DNA from: CAYXAA01 sp964462985
Lineage (GTDB): Bacteria; Pseudomonadota; Alphaproteobacteria; Rhizobiales; Stappiaceae
Direction: 5' to 3'
Length of the DNA: 46,426 nt
Assembly (NCBI GenBank): GCA_964462985.1
Contig: CAYXAA010000036.1
Location: forward strand, 1 to 46,426
In this document: in pieces, positions 43,501-46,426 of the stretch
Layout: every line of letters starts with the position of its first letter
Numbering within the stretch: the first letter of the stretch is position 1
Translations under genes and position numbers: made by a program
Notes under the pieces: generated by a model
Databases searched by the model: none
Seen by the model: the letters and a program-made list of their open reading frames with translations, nothing else
What the model was told of the DNA's origin: nothing

Positions 43501-44030
43501 TCCAAGCTCCCAGTCACCGCCTGCCGCCTTCCGCGACGCGCATTTGCCCGCCGTTCAATGAGCAAGGCGTGGGCCAATCACAGGATGATGGGGAAAAGCA
43601 CCGAAAACTGCCATTGCGAGACGAAAAAACCCGACATTGTGGGTGGCCAAGCTCGATACGCACCCGGCAAGGCTTGCCCGGTTCGGGAAAACCTTGCCGG
43701 GCGCCGCCGTCAGGATGCATCCGCTGGCGGCGCCTTGCCTTCCGCCGTCGACGGGCCTATGTGCTGGCTGGAAACGTCAAAGGAGATGCGCTCCTGGGCG
43801 GGTTGGTAGGTGTCCGCGACCGTGGCTTGCGTCTTCTGCGCGTCGGCAAAGCACGCGAGGTCGGGAGGCAAGGAACTGGCTCCGCCGCCAATCGGGTGCG
43901 ACGTTGCCAGAGAGATGGTGCGAGAGGGCTGTGAACGCGAAAGTCTCTTCTGCGTTTAATCAATACCGATTATGCGCAGCTTGATCTAGTATGCGGCGTC
44001 GGCGGAGCGTGTGACCCGCAGGGTGACAGA
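43501..44030. other. 530-base non-coding region between fliK and mnmA
   Basis: Divergent gap containing no supported gene; frames on both strands are basic, low-complexity and without ribosome sites. It carries the two adjacent hairpins described separately and an AT-richer patch at about 43945-43990 that probably holds the mnmA promoter. Confidence 0.6.
43663..43734. repeat. Two adjacent strong hairpins upstream of fliK
   Basis: The first has arms CCCGGCAAGG (43663-43672) and CCTTGCCGGG (43692-43701), with an inner CCCG-GTT-CGGG stem in its loop. The second, sharing its first two bases, has arms GGCGCCGCC (43700-43708) and GGCGGCGCC (43726-43734), with the palindrome GGATGCATCC in its loop. 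Reading the minus strand, about 95 bases further on comes GGGTTTTTTC (43632-43623). The structure could be part of the long fliK leader or a separate small RNA. No family recognised. Confidence 0.6.
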
Positions 44031-45230
44031 ATGTTGAACAGTCTTGACCTTCCAAAGCGTCCCGAGGATACCCGGGTGGTCGTCGCCATGTCGGGCGGTG
44101 TCGACTCCTCGGTGGTCGCGGGTTTGATGAAGCAGGAAGGCTATGACGTCATCGGCGTGACACTGCAGCTTTACGACCACGGCGCAGCGACTCATCGCAA
44201 GGGGGCCTGCTGCGCCGGTCAGGACATTCACGATGCGCGCCGTGTCGCCGAGCGTCTCGATATCCCGCACTATGTCCTCGACTACGAGAAGCGCTTCAAA
44301 GAGGCGGTGATCGATCGATTTGCGGAGAGCTATATCGCCGGCGAGACGCCGATTCCCTGCATCGCCTGCAATCAGACCGTGAAATTCTCCGATCTTCTGG
44401 AAACGGCAAAGACCCTCGGTGCTGATGCGCTGGCAACCGGTCACTACGTTCGCTCTCGTCTTGAGGGCGGACGGCGCGTCCTGTCCCGCCCGGTCGATCT
44501 CGACCGCGACCAAAGCTATTTCCTGTTTGCCACGACGAGGGAACAGCTCGAGTTCCTGCGCTTTCCGCTCGGCGGCCTGACGAAGCCGGAGACCCGGGAA
44601 CTGGCCCGGTCGTTCGGCCTCGCGGTCGCCGACAAGCACGATAGTCAGGATATCTGCTTCGTGCCGCAGGGCCGCTATTCGGACATGATCGAGAAGCTGA
44701 AGCCGGGTGCTGCCGAACCGGGCGAGATCGTTCATCTCGACGGCCGGGTGCTCGGCCGCCACCAAGGCATCATCCATTACACGATCGGCCAGCGTCGCGG
44801 CATCGGGGTTGCGACCGGCGAGCCGCTCTATGTCGTGCAACTCGACGCCGGAACTGGACGGGTCATCGTTGGCCCGCGCTCGGCGCTCGCGACCTCTGCA
44901 GTCTATTTGCGCGATGTCAACTGGATCGGTGACGGCACCCTGGCGGAGCTGCCGGCGGGTGGGATCGAAATTCATGCTAAGGTACGGTCGACCCGACCGC
45001 CGCGGCCCGCCGTGCTGCGGGTGGAGCCGACCGGTATCATCATCGAGCTTCCCGATGGCGAAACCGGCGTCGCGCCGGGCCAGGCCTGCGTGTTTTACGA
45101 CGGAGACGGTCTCGGCGCCCGTGTCCTGGGCGGCGGCTGGATAGACCGAACGCGGCGAGCAAGCGTGTCAGATCCGAAGCCTGGGGCCACCACGGTCCTC
45201 CGCACAGTGCAGACCGTCGCTGCCGAATGA
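44031..45230 (+). CDS. mnmA: tRNA-specific 2-thiouridylase MnmA
   Basis: 399 residues. The PP-loop SGGVDSS (21-27) binds ATP. The catalytic cysteines are those in PCIACNQTVKF (the C before N) and DSQDICFVPQGRY. The C-terminal part has IHYTIGQRRGIGVATGEPLYVVQLD and the family beta-barrel ending VAPGQACVFYDGD. It transfers sulphur to U34 of tRNA-Lys, -Glu and -Gln in the cytoplasm. Its stop codon overlaps the start of the methyltransferase gene (ATGA). Confidence 0.96.
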   Translation: MLNSLDLPKRPEDTRVVVAMSGGVDSSVVAGLMKQEGYDVIGVTLQLYDHGAATHRKGACCAGQDIHDARRVAERLDIPHYVLDYEKRFKEAVIDRFAESYIAGETPIPCIACNQTVKFSDLLETAKTLGADALATGHYVRSRLEGGRRVLSRPVDLDRDQSYFLFATTREQLEFLRFPLGGLTKPETRELARSFGLAVADKHDSQDICFVPQGRYSDMIEKLKPGAAEPGEIVHLDGRVLGRHQGIIHYTIGQRRGIGVATGEPLYVVQLDAGTGRVIVGPRSALATSAVYLRDVNWIGDGTLAELPAGGIEIHAKVRSTRPPRPAVLRVEPTGIIIELPDGETGVAPGQACVFYDGDGLGARVLGGGWIDRTRRASVSDPKPGATTVLRTVQTVAAE

Positions 45231-45946
45231 CCGAGAGCCTGACGATCGCCAGCCGGCTGAAACGCATCCGGCGCCGTCTTGGCGGCGCCGCGGGCGAACT
45301 ATTCGGGATGCCAGCCTCAGTCCGACGCAGTCGCAGCAGCCTCGAGACGGTAAATTCCGCCTATGCCCGCTGGGCGCCCGTCTACGATACAGTGTTTTCT
45401 CTACCGCTGTCCTTCGGGCGCCGAGCGGCAGTGGCCGAGGCGAACCGCCACAGCGGCCGCGTGCTCGAGGTCGGCGTCGGTACCGGCCTGTCGCTTCCCG
45501 CCTACGGTTCACAGCTTTCTGTCACGGGGATTGACGTCTCGAAGCCGATGCTGGCCCGCGCCCAACGCCGCATCGCGACAAGGCGGCTCGATCGGGTCGA
45601 AGCGTTGATGGCAATGGATGCCAGTGCCATGGGCTTCGCCGACGGCGGCTTCGATCTCGCGGTGGTCATGTATGTGATGAGCGTTGTGCCGGATCCCGCC
45701 GCCGTCCTGCGCGAGATCGAACGGGTGGTCCGTCCGGGCGGAACCGTAATCGTCGTCAACCATTTCTCCGCTGACCATGGCATTTTCGCAGTCGCCGAGC
45801 GGCTGCTGGCTCGCTGGGGCAAGTCGCTCGGCTGGGACCCGCTGTTTCCCAAGAGCAACGTTGTCTCGCAAACGCGCATGACGCTGATCGACGAGCGTCC
45901 CATTGCGCCATTCGGCCTCTTCACTCTGATGGTATTTCGCCGCTAG
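45227..45946 (+). CDS. Class I SAM methyltransferase, probable phosphatidylethanolamine N-methyltransferase (PmtA-like)
   Basis: 239 residues. After a basic N-terminal extension of about 40 residues the protein reads NSAYARWAPVYDTVFSLPLSFGRRAAV, RVLEVGVGTGLSLPAYG (SAM motif I) and VTGIDVSKPMLARAQRRI, text close to the Rhodobacter-type PmtA and UbiE-like lipid methyltransferases. Motif post-I and the VVMYVMSVVPDP strand are intact. The likely reaction is stepwise methylation of phosphatidylethanolamine to phosphatidylcholine at the membrane. The four-base overlap with mnmA suggests translational coupling. Other small-molecule methyltransferase roles cannot be excluded. Confidence 0.75.
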   Translation: MTESLTIASRLKRIRRRLGGAAGELFGMPASVRRSRSSLETVNSAYARWAPVYDTVFSLPLSFGRRAAVAEANRHSGRVLEVGVGTGLSLPAYGSQLSVTGIDVSKPMLARAQRRIATRRLDRVEALMAMDASAMGFADGGFDLAVVMYVMSVVPDPAAVLREIERVVRPGGTVIVVNHFSADHGIFAVAERLLARWGKSLGWDPLFPKSNVVSQTRMTLIDERPIAPFGLFTLMVFRR

Positions 45947-46307
45947 CCCGGTAGCGCCGGCGCGGTTCTGCCGAACGCTCACCGCATGCGCCAAGATCAG
46001 TGGTTTGCGACCACGAAGGCGTGCGATCCCTCGGCACAGCCGCGTTCAGATGCAAGCCAGGCTCCGCTCTCTTCAGGCAAGGGGCTAAGTCCGGAAGTGT
46101 GCGTCACGTTCATTCGGGCGGCCGTGGGCTAGCCATGCGATCCGGCGTCGGACAGGTGGTGTGCCTTCTCCCGCAAATCGGCCGGAGCTGGACCCCGCGT
46201 TCTTGTGTTCTCGGCCGCACCGAGAGCCGCCCATGCTTGACAGCAGCGCTCCCCCTCCAATATATGCTGCCCACCAACCCCGGGCGTTCCAGCCTGGAGG
46301 CAACAAT
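45947..46307. other. Intergenic stretch before tRNA-Met
   Basis: 361 bases without a supported gene. GC-rich short frames on both strands have no ribosome site. The tRNA promoter should lie just upstream of 46308, but I see no clear -35/-10 pair. Confidence 0.4.
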
Positions 46308-46384
46308 GGCGGAGTAGCTCAGTCGGTTAGAGCAGCGGAATCATAATCCGCGTGTCGGGGGTTCGAGTCCCTCCTCCGCTACCA
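46308..46384 (+). tRNA. tRNA-Met (CAT), elongator
   Basis: 77 bases including the encoded CCA. Acceptor stem GGCGGAG/CTCCGCT (first pair G-U), D arm with GCTC...GAGC, anticodon stem GCGGA/TCCGC around the loop ATCATAA giving anticodon CAT, and a T arm with GGTTCGAGTC. The initiator would have an unpaired first position and three G-C pairs at the anticodon stem base next to the loop, and tRNA-Ile2 has a different body, so elongator Met is the best reading. Confidence 0.95.
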
Positions 46385-46426
46385 CTCGTCATGCTAAGTG
46401 GTTGATTTTACTGCATAAATGGCCGG

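Noticed and set aside
46308..46384. Reading the CAT tRNA as initiator Met or tRNA-Ile2
   Set aside because: The first acceptor pair can form as G-U, the anticodon stem lacks the three initiator G-C pairs, and the body does not resemble Ile2.

Overview
The window is high-GC, gene-dense DNA from an alphaproteobacterium. The clade markers are sciP (DUF1153, the CtrA inhibitor), a candidate CtrA half-site pair, a PmtA-like methyltransferase, a ScfR-type acyl/short-chain fatty acid regulator and a rhizobial/Rhodobacter-style smo-mtlK polyol operon. Hyphomicrobiales or a close relative is most likely; the genus cannot be read from this window. There is one 100-N assembly gap (33375-33474).

Layout. 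(1) 1-7298: a LacI-type regulator is divergent from a CUT1 sugar importer (binding protein, two permeases, ATPase) that is followed by a TIM-barrel isomerase/epimerase and a Gfo/Idh/MocA dehydrogenase. A perfect 14-bp operator lies in the divergent promoter. (2) 7433-17326: a nine-gene polyol operon: SorC-type regulator, second CUT1 importer (smoEFGK), SDR polyol dehydrogenase, mannitol 2-dehydrogenase, HAD phosphatase and an FGGY kinase carrying the D-ribulokinase TCSLV motif. (3) 17496-22707: RND efflux pump pair with a divergent TetR regulator whose probable operator sits between the -35 and -10 of the pump promoter. (4) 22882-28479: a very small LuxR-type HTH protein divergent from ScfR, then an aldo/keto reductase-MFS pair with a divergent LysR. 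(5) 28842-33262: class III nucleotide cyclase with DUF4202 partner, an SDR, a cysteine-free SUOX-fold periplasmic protein and an AraC regulator. (6) 33263-38860: the assembly gap, an AT-richer leader and the prkA-yeaH-spoVR stress operon. (7) 38958-43500: a DHDPS/NAL family lyase, sciP with a clear terminator, flgD and fliK. (8) 43501-46384: a structured non-coding stretch with two adjacent strong hairpins, mnmA overlapping a PmtA-like methyltransferase, and an elongator tRNA-Met.

Functionally, the left third is two complete binding-protein-dependent sugar import and oxidation routes, each with its own regulator. Both show a stable RNA hairpin directly after the binding-protein gene, the usual way such operons make more binding protein than permease. 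The centre is mostly efflux and regulation. The right third links stress physiology (PrkA/YeaH/SpoVR), cell-cycle control (SciP), flagellar hook assembly (FlgD/FliK) and tRNA modification (MnmA).

No phage, insertion sequence or CRISPR array is visible. I did not find a clearly new multi-gene system. The most interesting loose ends are the hairpin pair upstream of fliK, the ribulokinase motif inside a mannitol/sorbitol operon, the ycj-like oxidation module, the cysteine-free SUOX-fold protein, the cyclase-DUF4202 pair and the minimal LuxR protein facing ScfR.
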